A stretch of 64,000 nucleotides of DNA, taken from contig NZ_JAAKEI010000005.1 in assembly GCF_011039085.1 (NCBI RefSeq), positions 1 to 64,000 of the forward strand, in the 5' to 3' direction. How positions within the stretch are numbered: position 1 is the first letter of the stretch; every line of letters starts with the position of its first letter. Positions 26,306-35,337 of the stretch are shown here, piece by piece. This stretch comes from Desulfovibrio sp. ZJ369 (lineage in GTDB: Bacteria > Desulfobacterota > Desulfovibrionia > Desulfovibrionales > Desulfovibrionaceae). Below the pieces are notes generated by a model that searched no databases, was not told where the DNA came from, and saw only the letters and a program-made list of their open reading frames with translations. The position numbers and the translations under genes are program-made.

Positions 26306-29062
26306 AAAGAACTGGCCCATGCTGAATTCCAGCCTGCCCGGCTCCATTTCCTTGTCGTAATCCTGCACCAGCGGCACGCCGTAGGCGATGCGCAGATCCC
26401 CCATGGGCGAGCGCCAGCGCAGTTCAAGACCCGCGGAATAGACGATGTAGTCGGAAAGATCCGCGCCCATGGTCTTTTGATCGATGTTGAAACCGGCATC
26501 AAAGAAGGGAACCAGGGCCAGGCCCATATCTTTCTGGAAGGTCCAGACATATTCCACGTTCAGCACGCCCATGCGGTCGCCGCCGACCTGTTCGCCGCCG
26601 TATTTGTAGTCGCGGGGCGAAATGTCGGAATAGGCGTAGCCGCGGATGGTGTCCATGCCGCCGAGCCAGAAGCGCTCGAAGACCGGCACCGGGTCGTCGG
26701 AATTCTGGAACACGCCGCCCACGCGCCCGCGCACATGGAAGGTATTTTCCGGATTGAACGACCAGAAGCCCTGCCAGTCGGCCACGGCCTTGATGAAATT
26801 GTCCGTGCCGCCCAGGCCGCCGCCGCCGTATTCGGCCCAGAGGCGGGTGATGGTGCCCTTGGTGGGCCGATCCCTGGCGTCGGTGGTGTCGCGCAGGATG
26901 CGCCCGGAAATGGCGCTGGTCCAGTTGATGCCCTTGTAATCGGTGATATAGGGCGAGGACCAGGGCTCCACGTCATAGAGCTCATAGCGTTCCAGGCGGT
27001 AGGCCGCGCCCACGGTGGTGTATTCTCCGATGGGATAGGAAGCGCGGATGGTGTCGCCGACGGTGTCCTTGGTAAAGTCGTCCCAGTAATCGTGCGTGTA
27101 ATAGAGATCGTTGCCCAGGGAAAGATCCGTGTCGTAGACGCGCGGATTGGTAAAGGAGAGAATGCCCGAGGTCCGCCGCCAGGAGAAGAAGCCCTGCAAC
27201 TGCAGCCAGTAGCCCCGGCCGAAGAGATTGCGCTCCATGATCGAGGCGGTGACGCCCACGTCGTAATAGGTGGAGTAGCCGATGCCGCCCATGAGCGCGC
27301 CGGTATTGGTCTCCTTGACCTTGACCTTGAGATCCACCTCGTCGTCCTTGCCCGTGGGGATCAGTTCCGTATCCACGGCCGAGAAGTAGCGCAGGCGGTT
27401 CAGGCGTTCGGAGGAGCGGCGCAGTTTGGCGCCTTCGTACATGTCGCCGTCGCCCAGACGCATTTCGCGCAAAATCACGTTGTCGCGGGTTTTGGTGTTG
27501 CCCTCCATCGTGAGGCGGCGGATGAAGACCTTTTGTTTCTTATTGATCAGATAGCCCACGTCCACTTGCGGGCTGCCGTCGTCGGCCTTCATCACCTTGG
27601 TGTCCACTTCCGCGAAAGCGTAGCCGTAATCGGAGTAAAAGTCGGTGAGGCGCTTGCTGTCTTCCTGCATGACGGTCAGGGAGAAGTATTTGTTGGACTT
27701 TTCCCAGTCGTCCATCTGCACCACATTGAGCATGTTCTCTTCGCTGTCGATCACGTCCCCGGCGAATTTCACGTTGCGCACGCTGTAGCGCGGGCCTTCG
27801 TGCACGGTAAAGGTGATGTAGATGCCGTCGGATTTGTACTCCACCTCGGGCGCGGAAACCTGCATGTCCACAAAGCCTTCGTTCAGGCCGAAGGCGGCAA
27901 TGGCGTTGGTGTCGCGCTCCAGGTACTCGTCCTTGAGCACGCCGGTGCCCGTGAACCAGGAGAAAATGTTGCGCGGCTTGAGCGCCATGTATTTTTCCAT
28001 GTCGTCCTGGTCAAGCTCCTTGAGGCCCGCGACTTTCACCTCTTTGATGTAAAGTTTGTTGCCCTCGTTCACGGTAATGATCAGCACGGCGCCGCGGCCG
28101 CCCTGGCGGTCTTCCAGGCGGTAGTCGGCCTTTGCCAGATAATAGCCTTCCTTGCGGTAGAGCTCGGTGATCTTCTGCAAATCGTCGGAGAGCATCTGCT
28201 CGTTGAGCACATTGCCGGCTTTGGTGCCCATGGCGGCCAGCACGTCTTCCTGATCGATATCCCTGGAGCCTTCAACCTGAATGCTGTCGATGCGGGGTTT
28301 TTCCACCACCGTGAAGACCAGCACATTGCCTTCCAGAGAGGCCTGCACGTCGCTGAAATAGCCCATGTCCCAGATGCGCTTGACTTCTTCGTTGATGGCA
28401 TTGGCGTCGGGCTTGTCGCCTTTGCGGATGGTCAGACGCATAAGCACGGTATCCGGATCCATGACCTTCATGCCGCGCACCCGCACGTCGGCAATGCCGT
28501 CTCCGGCGGCGGCAGGGGCGTGCATGGGCACAAAGCCGGGCCCGCTGTCCGCCTGCTGCGGCGCGGCCTGGGCCACCGGGCCGATGATGCCCGCCGCGCG
28601 ATTGGCAATGGCCGCCGCGCATTCGGTCAGGGCCAGCAAAGAACTGCGCTCAAAGCCCGCGGGCACGGCCTGGCCCTCGCCCACCGGCACCAGGCGGCTG
28701 TCCAGGGTGAAGCCGTCGCCCAACTGGTTGAAGCTGCCGTAAATGACCAGACTGGCCCCTGCCTGGCGGCCCAGACGGCGCGCCGCGGACAGATTAATGG
28801 TGTCGCTGCCCCTGAGCAGATCCCGGGCCCGGCTCATGGGCACGGCCTTGAGCCCGTTTTGTTCAAGCTGGCTGACGATAAGCTGCGGCACGTCCCGGGA
28901 GGCATCGGGCATTTCCGGCCCGGCGTTGACCTCAAAAGGCAAAACCAGCACCAGAGGCGGCTGCGGCGCCCTGGCGGCCGCAACGGGCTGCGCCTGCGCG
29001 GCGCAGAGCAGGGCTGCGAGACAAAGAGCCTTGACCAGCACGCTACACAGATATTTTCTCAT
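26303..29062 (-). CDS. bamA: Outer-membrane protein assembly factor BamA, with extra N-terminal domain
   Basis: 919 aa. A signal peptide is followed by an extra domain (about 30-155) that looks like the FlgO/TolB-N fold: PPLVLVLPFEVNA, SQLEQNGL, LGRQAGASLVIYGSF. POTRA domains span about 185-545, and a 16-strand barrel runs to the C-terminus. The L6 lid motif is present as IRGYAY (Arg807-Gly-Tyr809), and the protein ends in Phe (GQFF) as outer-membrane barrels do. Usual BamA is about 800 aa. The ATG at 29062 is chosen for the signal peptide; its ribosome binding site is modest. The stop codon is part of repeat A3. It is flanked by lolD upstream and the amidase gene downstream. Confidence 0.95.
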   Translation of the reverse strand: MRKYLCSVLVKALCLAALLCAAQAQPVAAARAPQPPLVLVLPFEVNAGPEMPDASRDVPQLIVSQLEQNGLKAVPMSRARDLLRGSDTINLSAARRLGRQAGASLVIYGSFNQLGDGFTLDSRLVPVGEGQAVPAGFERSSLLALTECAAAIANRAAGIIGPVAQAAPQQADSGPGFVPMHAPAAAGDGIADVRVRGMKVMDPDTVLMRLTIRKGDKPDANAINEEVKRIWDMGYFSDVQASLEGNVLVFTVVEKPRIDSIQVEGSRDIDQEDVLAAMGTKAGNVLNEQMLSDDLQKITELYRKEGYYLAKADYRLEDRQGGRGAVLIITVNEGNKLYIKEVKVAGLKELDQDDMEKYMALKPRNIFSWFTGTGVLKDEYLERDTNAIAAFGLNEGFVDMQVSAPEVEYKSDGIYITFTVHEGPRYSVRNVKFAGDVIDSEENMLNVVQMDDWEKSNKYFSLTVMQEDSKRLTDFYSDYGYAFAEVDTKVMKADDGSPQVDVGYLINKKQKVFIRRLTMEGNTKTRDNVILREMRLGDGDMYEGAKLRRSSERLNRLRYFSAVDTELIPTGKDDEVDLKVKVKETNTGALMGGIGYSTYYDVGVTASIMERNLFGRGYWLQLQGFFSWRRTSGILSFTNPRVYDTDLSLGNDLYYTHDYWDDFTKDTVGDTIRASYPIGEYTTVGAAYRLERYELYDVEPWSSPYITDYKGINWTSAISGRILRDTTDARDRPTKGTITRLWAEYGGGGLGGTDNFIKAVADWQGFWSFNPENTFHVRGRVGGVFQNSDDPVPVFERFWLGGMDTIRGYAYSDISPRDYKYGGEQVGGDRMGVLNVEYVWTFQKDMGLALVPFFDAGFNIDQKTMGADLSDYIVYSAGLELRWRSPMGDLRIAYGVPLVQDYDKEMEPGRLEFSMGQFF

Positions 29063-29075
29063 ACCGAGTCCCCAC

Positions 29076-29119
29076 TCGAGCATTTTTTGATTGAAAATAT
29101 TCATTTTCAAACCGCTCTA
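29076..29119. repeat. AT-rich TAGAGC-type palindrome (D3) between lolD and bamA
   Basis: TCGAGCATTTTTTGATTG, then GAAAATATTCATTTTC, then AAACCGCTCTA. It shares its core with D1 and D2. The right-hand CTA (29117-29119) supplies the lolD TAG stop, and the left end is 14 bases from the bamA start codon. Confidence 0.8.
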
Positions 29120-29815
29120 ACCGGCGTTTTGGGCCGCCGCGTGAGCCAGCAGCCGACCGGCCTTTAATTCCAATGTGCGATGCATCCGGGCGGCCAGTTC
29201 AGGATTGTGCGTCACAACCACCAGGGTCATGCCCAGTTCACGGTTGAGCTCCATCATGAGATCGCTCACCTGCCGGCCTGTGACTTCATCCAGGTTGCCG
29301 GTGGGCTCATCGGCCAGAAGGACGCGCGGCCGCAAGAGCACCGCGCGGGCAATGGCCACCCGTTGCCGTTCGCCGCCGGAAAGCGTGGCGATTTTGCTTG
29401 TGGCGCGCTGCGCAAGGCCTACCCGCTCCAGCATGGCGCGGGCCTCGGGCATAACCCGGGCTCGGCGCGCGCCGCTGATCAGCGCGGGCATGGCCACATT
29501 TTCCAGTGCGGAAAACTCCGGCAGCAGATGATGGAACTGAAAAACAAAACCCAACGTCCGGTTGCGGAAGGCAGCCTGCTGATCCGGGCGCATCAGCGCC
29601 AGATCGCGGCCGTCAAAAGATACAGTGCCCGTGCTTGGAGTATCAAGAGCCCCCATAAGATGCAAGAGGGTGGACTTGCCGGAACCGGAAGCCCCTACAA
29701 TGGCCAGGGACTCTCCCTCTTCCACAATCAGATTGATATGCTTGAAAATTTCAAGATTTTCTCCAGGGCCGGAAAATTTTTTGCCCACGTCGGAAAATTT
29801 ATAGAGCTCGGGCAT
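29117..29815 (-). CDS. lolD: Lipoprotein-releasing ABC transporter ATPase LolD
   Basis: 232 aa. Walker A GASGSGKST, LolD-type Q-loop region (FVFQFHHLLPEFSALENV), signature LSGGERQRVAIARA, Walker B VLLADEPTGNLD. Powers extraction of lipoproteins from the inner membrane by the LolCDE complex. It begins 3 bases after the lolC/E stop, and its TAG stop is supplied by repeat D3. Confidence 0.95.
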   Translation of the reverse strand: MPELYKFSDVGKKFSGPGENLEIFKHINLIVEEGESLAIVGASGSGKSTLLHLMGALDTPSTGTVSFDGRDLALMRPDQQAAFRNRTLGFVFQFHHLLPEFSALENVAMPALISGARRARVMPEARAMLERVGLAQRATSKIATLSGGERQRVAIARAVLLRPRVLLADEPTGNLDEVTGRQVSDLMMELNRELGMTLVVVTHNPELAARMHRTLELKAGRLLAHAAAQNAG

Positions 29816-29818
29816 GGC

Positions 29819-31045
29819 TTACTCGTAGCGCAGGGCTTCGGCGGGTTCCAGACGGGCGGCCTGGCGTGCCGGGTAAAGAGTGGCCAGAAAGCAGAGCAGC
29901 ATGGCGCTCGCGCCCACGATCAGCACGTCGGAAAGCGTGATGATGATCGGCAGATGATCCAGGGTGTAGACATGTTCGGGCAGCTTGATGAACTGATAGC
30001 GTTTGAGCAGCCAGCCCAGGGAAAGGCCGAAACCATAGCCGAGCAAGGTGCCGATCACGCCGATGATGGTGCCCTGGAGCATGAAAATGCGCCGTATCAT
30101 GCCGCGCGTGGCGCCCATGGACATCATGATCGCAATGTCGCGGGTTTTTTCCATGACCAGCATGACCAGGGTGGTGACAATGGAGAAGGAGCCGATCAGC
30201 ACCACCATGGCCAGCAGGATGAACATGCCCACCTTTTCCAGCTTGAGGGCCGCAAAAAGGTTGGCGTTCATTTCCATCCAGGTGCGCACATAAAAGGGCG
30301 AGCCGAGTTCCCGGGCCAGCCGCTCGGCGGTCTGATCAGCCTTGAACACGTCGGCCACCGTGATTTCCACGCCCGAGAGATAACCGGGCGGCAGGCCCAG
30401 CACGTCCCGCGCCGCGGCCAGGCTCACAAAGGCCAGGGAGGAATCGTATTCAAACATGCCGGTCTTGAAGATGCCCGCCACCTCAAAGGGCCGGATGCGC
30501 GGGGAATAGCCGGAGGCGCTTTTCTGCCCGGAGGGCGAAAGCACATTGACCCTGCTGCCCGGCACAAGGCCCAGGCGGCGGGCCAGCTCGTCGCCGATGA
30601 TGATGCCCGGCGTGCCGCTTTTTTGCAGATCCGCCGCCGAGCCGGAGCGCATTTGCCGCAGCAGGGAGAGCACCTGGGGCGCGGATTCGGGATCAATGCC
30701 CCGCAGCACCACGCCTTTGACGCCGTTGCCTGCGGAAAGCATGACTTCCGTATAGATGAAGGGCGTTGCGCCGGTGACGCCTTGCACGGAGCGGATGCGA
30801 TCGAGAAGATCGCTGTTCTGCTCAAAGGCCGAGGGCAGGTAGGACATGACGATGCCGTGCGCATTGGCCCCCAGAATTTTGTCGCGCATATCCGTGGTCA
30901 GGCCGTTGTACACGCCGAGCACCACCACCAGCGCGCCCACGCCAATGGCCACCCCCAGAATGGACATCAGGGAGATGATATAGATAAAAGTCTGCTTGCG
31001 CCGCGAAAAGAGATAGCGCAAGGCCACAAAGAGTTCAAAAGACAT
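29819..31045 (-). CDS. Lipoprotein-releasing system permease LolC/LolE
   Basis: 408 aa. MacB/LolC topology: TM1 about 20-45, a large periplasmic domain about 45-260, and three C-terminal membrane segments with a cytoplasmic SMGATRGMIRRIF coupling loop. The start MSFELFVALRYLFSRRKQTF is characteristic. Only one permease gene is present, so it probably forms the homodimeric (LolF-type) complex with LolD. The ATG at 31045 is chosen on family similarity; an ATG at 31054 is also possible. Confidence 0.93.
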   Translation of the reverse strand: MSFELFVALRYLFSRRKQTFIYIISLMSILGVAIGVGALVVVLGVYNGLTTDMRDKILGANAHGIVMSYLPSAFEQNSDLLDRIRSVQGVTGATPFIYTEVMLSAGNGVKGVVLRGIDPESAPQVLSLLRQMRSGSAADLQKSGTPGIIIGDELARRLGLVPGSRVNVLSPSGQKSASGYSPRIRPFEVAGIFKTGMFEYDSSLAFVSLAAARDVLGLPPGYLSGVEITVADVFKADQTAERLARELGSPFYVRTWMEMNANLFAALKLEKVGMFILLAMVVLIGSFSIVTTLVMLVMEKTRDIAIMMSMGATRGMIRRIFMLQGTIIGVIGTLLGYGFGLSLGWLLKRYQFIKLPEHVYTLDHLPIIITLSDVLIVGASAMLLCFLATLYPARQAARLEPAEALRYE

Positions 31046-31167
31046 TTGCGGCATTCTGGCCCAGCTTGGCCGGATATTCAAGACTTTTTTTAGAGCCGGG
31101 CGCATTTGAAAAAACAGCGGTGTATAGCTCCTGCATATGTTACCTGAGAATAGTTATCCTGCCCGCG

Positions 31168-32751
31168 CTAAAATTCCGGCCGCAGCAAGGGGAAGAGAAT
31201 AACCTCGCGGATGGAGGCCGAATCCGTGAGCAGCATGACCAGCCGGTCAATGCCCACGCCCTGCCCGGCTGCCGGGGGCATGCCGTATTCCAGGGCGCGC
31301 AGGTAATCCTCGTCCATGCTGTGCGCCTCATCGTCGCCGGCTTCCTTTTCGCGCACCTGTTCCTCGAAGCGCAGGCGCTGATCAACCGGATCGTTGAGCT
31401 CTGAAAAGGCGTTGGCCATTTCGCGGCCGGTCATGAACAGCTCAAAGCGATCCGTCAGTTCCGGATGCCGGTCGTTGCGGCGCGAGAGCGGCGAAATTTC
31501 CGTGGGGTAGTGATAAATGAAGTGCGGCTGGACCAGCTTGGCTTCCACATCCAGGTCAAAGAGCTTGGCGTGGAGCTTTTGCAGGCTTTCGTTGTCAGCC
31601 GTTTTTTCGCCGCGTTCGCGGATGTAGGCGCGCACTTTGTTGTAATCATTGTAAAAATCAGGCGAGTGACCGCCAATTTGGGTGAGCGCGTCATAAAAGC
31701 TGAGCCGCTTCCAGCGGCCGGGCGTGAGATCTATTTCCTGCCCCTGGTACGGCACCACGGTCGAGCCGCACACAGCGGCGGCCAGGTGCGCGAAAAGCTT
31801 TTCCGTGAAGTCCATGAGGTCTTCAAACGTGGCGTAGGCCCAGTAAAACTCACACATGGTGAATTCCGGATTGTGGCGAGTGTCGATGCCCTCGTTGCGG
31901 AAGTTGCGGTTCAGCTCAAAAACCTTTTCAAAACCGCCCACCAGCAGGCGCTTGAGATAGAGCTCCGGCGCGATGCGCATATAGAGTTGGAGATCCAAAG
32001 CGTTATGGTGGGTGGTGAACGGCCGGGCCGTGGCCCCGCCGGGCAGGGGCTGCATCATGGGGGTTTCCACTTCCATGAAGCCGTGATCTTCCATAAAGCG
32101 GCGGAACTCGCGCACAATCAGGCTGCGCTTGACGAAAATCTCCCGCGCGCGCGGCGTGACGATCAGATCCACATAGCGTTGGCGGTAACGGGTCTCCATG
32201 TCTTTGAGCCCGTGGTATTTTTCGGGCAGGGGGCGCATGGAGCGGGTGATCAGCTTGAGGCTGCGACAGGCAATGGTCAGCTCGCCGGTCCTGGTGCGGA
32301 AAAGATGCCCCGATATGCCCACAATGTCGCCCACATCCAGCTTTTTGACCACCATGTACGCGGCCTCGTCCAGATGTTCCCTGGAGGCATAGCACTGGAT
32401 GCGGCCGCTCTGATCCATAAGGTGAAAAAAGGCGACTTTGCCGAAGGAGCGCAGGGAAACAATGCGCCCGGCCACGGCAAAAACATCCCCCTGGCTGTCC
32501 AGGGCCGCGTCGTCCAGGCCGCCGAATGTTTCGAGCACCCAGGAAATATCGTGTTTTTTACTGAAATCGTTGGGGAAAAGCGGCACGCCCGCGTCCAGCA
32601 GGTCACAGGCTTTGCTGACCCGGTTTTTGATCACTTCGTTGAGGCCGTCGCGCGCGGCGAAGCTCTCGAGCATGGGCATGAAATACGCCGCATGCGGCGA
32701 TTTTGTGCTCAGCTTGACACTGCTTTTTTTGCTTTTTTCCCGCTTTTCCAC
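31168..32751 (-). CDS. lysS: Lysyl-tRNA synthetase, class II
   Basis: 527 aa. An N-terminal anticodon-binding OB fold is followed by the class II core: motif 1 around FMEVETPMMQPLPGG, motif 2 FRNEGIDTRHNPEF, motif 3 GQGVGIDRLVMLL. About 25 extra Lys/Ser-rich residues precede the usual start. The GTG at 32751 is strongly supported by AGGAG seven bases upstream; the ORF continues upstream but is unlike the family. It is the first gene of the minus-strand envelope block, preceding lolC/E by 122 bases. Confidence 0.95.
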   Translation of the reverse strand: MEKREKSKKSSVKLSTKSPHAAYFMPMLESFAARDGLNEVIKNRVSKACDLLDAGVPLFPNDFSKKHDISWVLETFGGLDDAALDSQGDVFAVAGRIVSLRSFGKVAFFHLMDQSGRIQCYASREHLDEAAYMVVKKLDVGDIVGISGHLFRTRTGELTIACRSLKLITRSMRPLPEKYHGLKDMETRYRQRYVDLIVTPRAREIFVKRSLIVREFRRFMEDHGFMEVETPMMQPLPGGATARPFTTHHNALDLQLYMRIAPELYLKRLLVGGFEKVFELNRNFRNEGIDTRHNPEFTMCEFYWAYATFEDLMDFTEKLFAHLAAAVCGSTVVPYQGQEIDLTPGRWKRLSFYDALTQIGGHSPDFYNDYNKVRAYIRERGEKTADNESLQKLHAKLFDLDVEAKLVQPHFIYHYPTEISPLSRRNDRHPELTDRFELFMTGREMANAFSELNDPVDQRLRFEEQVREKEAGDDEAHSMDEDYLRALEYGMPPAAGQGVGIDRLVMLLTDSASIREVILFPLLRPEF

Positions 32752-32929
32752 TGAATTCTCCTGCCGGACGAATAACAGGCCCCGTAAATCCGCACGCCGC
32801 GCCGCGGCCTGGGGCCGTTCGGCGTGCGGGTATGCGCAGCAAGGCTTTTCCGGCAGAGCCCCGCTGCCGGAAAGGTGGATCACGGTATGCCATTCATATG
32901 GCTCCGTCAAGATTGGCTGCTTTGTTCGT

Positions 32930-32960
32930 CAGGGCTGACGCATAAGATGCGTCTGCCCTG
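32930..32960. repeat. CAGGGC...GCCCTG hairpin (E1) in a divergent promoter region
   Basis: CAGGGC-TG-ACGCAT, AAG, ATGCGT-CT-GCCCTG: a 31-bp palindrome between divergent lysS and the ACT-protein gene. The left half (CAGGGCTGACGCA) recurs at 40216 and 47076. The remaining sequence of 32752-33070 has no gene. Confidence 0.65.
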
Positions 32961-33070
32961 GGGCCGGGCGTATCCGTGCTTGAACTGCATGGGCCTTTGC
33001 GTTTATGCTGCCTTTTTCCATCAACCGCGCGATCCGGCGGGTCGCCGACGTTTTCCGCAAGGACTGCGCC

Positions 33071-33634
33071 ATGCAAAAATACACTGCTTCTTTTCTGGGG
33101 CGCGACTGCCCCGGCGTTGTGGCCACTGTGAGCCGACTTCTGGGCGAAACCGGCTGCAATATCGTGGAGGTGACCCAGACCATCCTTTCGGGTGAGTTTG
33201 CGGCCATTTTCGTGGTGCAGACCCCGGAGGGCCGCACAGGCGACGCGCTGCGCGAGCAGTTGATCGCCGGGCTGGCCGCCGCGGAAGTGGATCTGTCCGT
33301 GCTGGTGCGCCCGGCCATTGAGGGGCAGTGGGGCCAGGGCCTCAACTGCGATCCCTTTGTGATCACTGCGGACGGGCCGGACAAGCCGGGCCTGATCGCG
33401 GCCATGAGCCGGGTATTTGCCCGGCACGGGGTGAATATCGAAAGCCTCAAGGCCATATTGGGCGAGGGCGGCGAGGATCACGCTCTGTTCGTGTTTGAAG
33501 TCATGGTTCCGGAGAGCGTGGATCTCGGCCGCCTGCGTCGCGAGCTGGCCTGCGAGGGCCAGACGCGACATTTGCGCGTGAGCGTGCAGCACCGTGATAT
33601 TTTTGAAGCCGTGCATCGGGTGAGTTCCTTTTAG
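33071..33634 (+). CDS. Double-ACT-domain protein (GcvR-like)
   Basis: 187 aa with two ACT domains (about 1-80 and 95-175). The first begins YTASFLGRDCPGVVATVSRLLGE, and the second VITADGPDKPGLIAAMSRVFA followed by NIESL. This layout matches GcvR, a regulator that senses glycine in E. coli, and other amino-acid-binding ACT pairs. The ATG at 33071 follows AAGGACTG. Its stop TAG (33632-33634) is the start of repeat A4. It is upstream of the UPF0210 gene; in other bacteria an ACT protein and UPF0210 are frequent neighbours. Confidence 0.85.
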   Translation: MQKYTASFLGRDCPGVVATVSRLLGETGCNIVEVTQTILSGEFAAIFVVQTPEGRTGDALREQLIAGLAAAEVDLSVLVRPAIEGQWGQGLNCDPFVITADGPDKPGLIAAMSRVFARHGVNIESLKAILGEGGEDHALFVFEVMVPESVDLGRLRRELACEGQTRHLRVSVQHRDIFEAVHRVSSF

Positions 33635-33669
33635 AGCGTTTAGCTAATTTCATTAGCAAAAATGCTCTA
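33632..33669. repeat. TAGAGC...GCTCTA palindrome, copy A4
   Basis: TAGAGCGTTTAGCTAAT, TTC, ATTAGCAAAAATGCTCTA. It is the best-preserved A-type copy in the window. Its first three bases are the stop codon of the ACT-protein gene. Confidence 0.9.
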
Positions 33670-33861
33670 ATGATCCGCGCTCGCAGCGCCTTTTGTCCCC
33701 TGGGCTGCTCCAAAAGCCGGGAACGGCCCAGGTCTGAACAGCACGATCCTTTTCTCCGGCCGGATACGGCTTTTGCCTGCCGGGGAACAAAAGGCAGTGT
33801 TGCAGCGGCCGCCCGCCCCGCCTGGGCCACGGCGGCCTGCGCAGACCGCACAGGATACGCC

Positions 33862-35247
33862 ATGCTTTCGGAACGCGAAGTCATCAGCACCCTGAACATG
33901 CTCCGCAACGAGCACCTGGACGTGCGCACCGTCACCCTGGGCGTGAGCCTTTTTGACTGCGTGAGCCACGATCTTGAGCTCTTCACCGCCAACGTGCAGG
34001 CCAAACTGCGCCGCTATGCCTCCCAGCTTGTGGCCGTCTGCGACGAGGTGGGCGACAAGTACGGCATCCCGGTGGTCAACAAACGGATCAGCGTCAGCCC
34101 CATTGCCGTGGTGGGCGCGCCCTTCGGTCCGGAAGGCATGGTGCGCGTCTGCCGGGCTCTTGACGAGGCGGCCAAAGACGCCAGGGTGGATTTTCTGGGC
34201 GGATTTTCGGCGCTGGTGGAAAAAGGCTTCGCCAAAGGCGACCGCGCGCTCATTGAAGCCCTGCCCGATGCCCTGGCCCAGACGGATCGGATCTGTTCCT
34301 CCATCAATGTGGCTTCCTCGCGCAGCGGCATCAATATGGACGCCGTGGCCCTGATGGGCGAGCAGGTTCGCAATGTGGCCAAGGCCACGGCCGAGCGCGG
34401 CGGCATCGGCTGCGCCAAGCTGGTGGTCTTTGCCAACATTCCGCAGGACGTGCCCTTCATGGCCGGGGCGTATTTGGGCGTGGGCGAGCCGGACGTGGTG
34501 ATCAACGTGGGCGTTTCCGGCCCCGGCGTGGTCAAAAAAGCCATTGATCGCGCCCTGGCCGCGGGGCGCAACGAGCAGGGTGGCCGCCTGACCTTGCTGG
34601 ACATGGCGGAAGTGATCAAGCGCACGGCCTATAAAGTGACCAGAGTGGGCGAGATGATCGGCACGGAAGTGGCCCGCCGCCTGGGCATTCCTTTCGGGGT
34701 GGCCGACCTTTCCCTGGCGCCCACTCCGGCCGTGGGCGACTCGGTGGGCGAGATTTTTCAGAGCCTGGGCCTTTCCAGCATCGGCGCGCCCGGCAGCACG
34801 GCCGTGCTGGCCATGCTCAACGATGCGGTCAAAAAAGGCGGGGCTTTTGCTTCCTCCTCGGTGGGCGGTCTGTCCGGGGCCTTCATCCCGGTGTCCGAGG
34901 ATTCCAGCATTGAAGCCGCGGCCATGTCCGGCCGTCTGAGCATTGAAAAGCTGGAAGCCATGACCAGCGTCTGCTCCGTGGGCCTGGACATGATCGCCAT
35001 CCCCGGCGATACGCCCGCGTCAACCATTTCGGGCCTCATGGCCGATGAAATGGCCATCGGGGTCATCAACCACAAGACAACCGCGGTGCGCGTGATCCCC
35101 GTGCCCGGCAAAGGCGTGGGCGACGAGGTTTCTTTCGGCGGGTTGCTGGGCAAGGCCGCGATCATTCCGGTGCCCCAGGGCGACGCTTCCGGCTTTATCG
35201 GCCTCGGCGGCCGGATACCCGCGCCTATCCACAGCTTGAAGAATTAG
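33862..35247 (+). CDS. UPF0210 (DUF711, PFL-like) family protein
   Basis: 461 aa, near the usual 450. Conserved stretches include NMLRNEHLDVRTVTLGVSL, the VNVASSRSGINMDAV-like NVASSRSGINMDAVALMG, VNVGVSGPGVV, and SSVGGLSGAFIPVSEDS. Members resemble glycyl-radical-enzyme folds in structure but have no proven activity. The ATG at 33862 with AGGA upstream gives the family start MLSEREVISTLNML; the longer reading is not conserved-looking. It is partnered with the ACT-domain gene upstream. Confidence 0.92.
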   Translation: MLSEREVISTLNMLRNEHLDVRTVTLGVSLFDCVSHDLELFTANVQAKLRRYASQLVAVCDEVGDKYGIPVVNKRISVSPIAVVGAPFGPEGMVRVCRALDEAAKDARVDFLGGFSALVEKGFAKGDRALIEALPDALAQTDRICSSINVASSRSGINMDAVALMGEQVRNVAKATAERGGIGCAKLVVFANIPQDVPFMAGAYLGVGEPDVVINVGVSGPGVVKKAIDRALAAGRNEQGGRLTLLDMAEVIKRTAYKVTRVGEMIGTEVARRLGIPFGVADLSLAPTPAVGDSVGEIFQSLGLSSIGAPGSTAVLAMLNDAVKKGGAFASSSVGGLSGAFIPVSEDSSIEAAAMSGRLSIEKLEAMTSVCSVGLDMIAIPGDTPASTISGLMADEMAIGVINHKTTAVRVIPVPGKGVGDEVSFGGLLGKAAIIPVPQGDASGFIGLGGRIPAPIHSLKN

Positions 35248-35275
35248 GGCCAGCCCTCATTAGCAATATGCTCTA
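35245..35275. repeat. Degenerate A-type palindrome (A5)
   Basis: Starts at the TAG stop of the UPF0210 gene and ends CATTAGCAATATGCTCTA. The right half is intact, the left half replaced or decayed. Confidence 0.55.
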
Positions 35276-35337
35276 AAGAACGGTCTTTTTCAGTGTGCGT
35301 CTGAGGCCTGGCTTCGGCGCGCGGGGGCAGATCCGCA

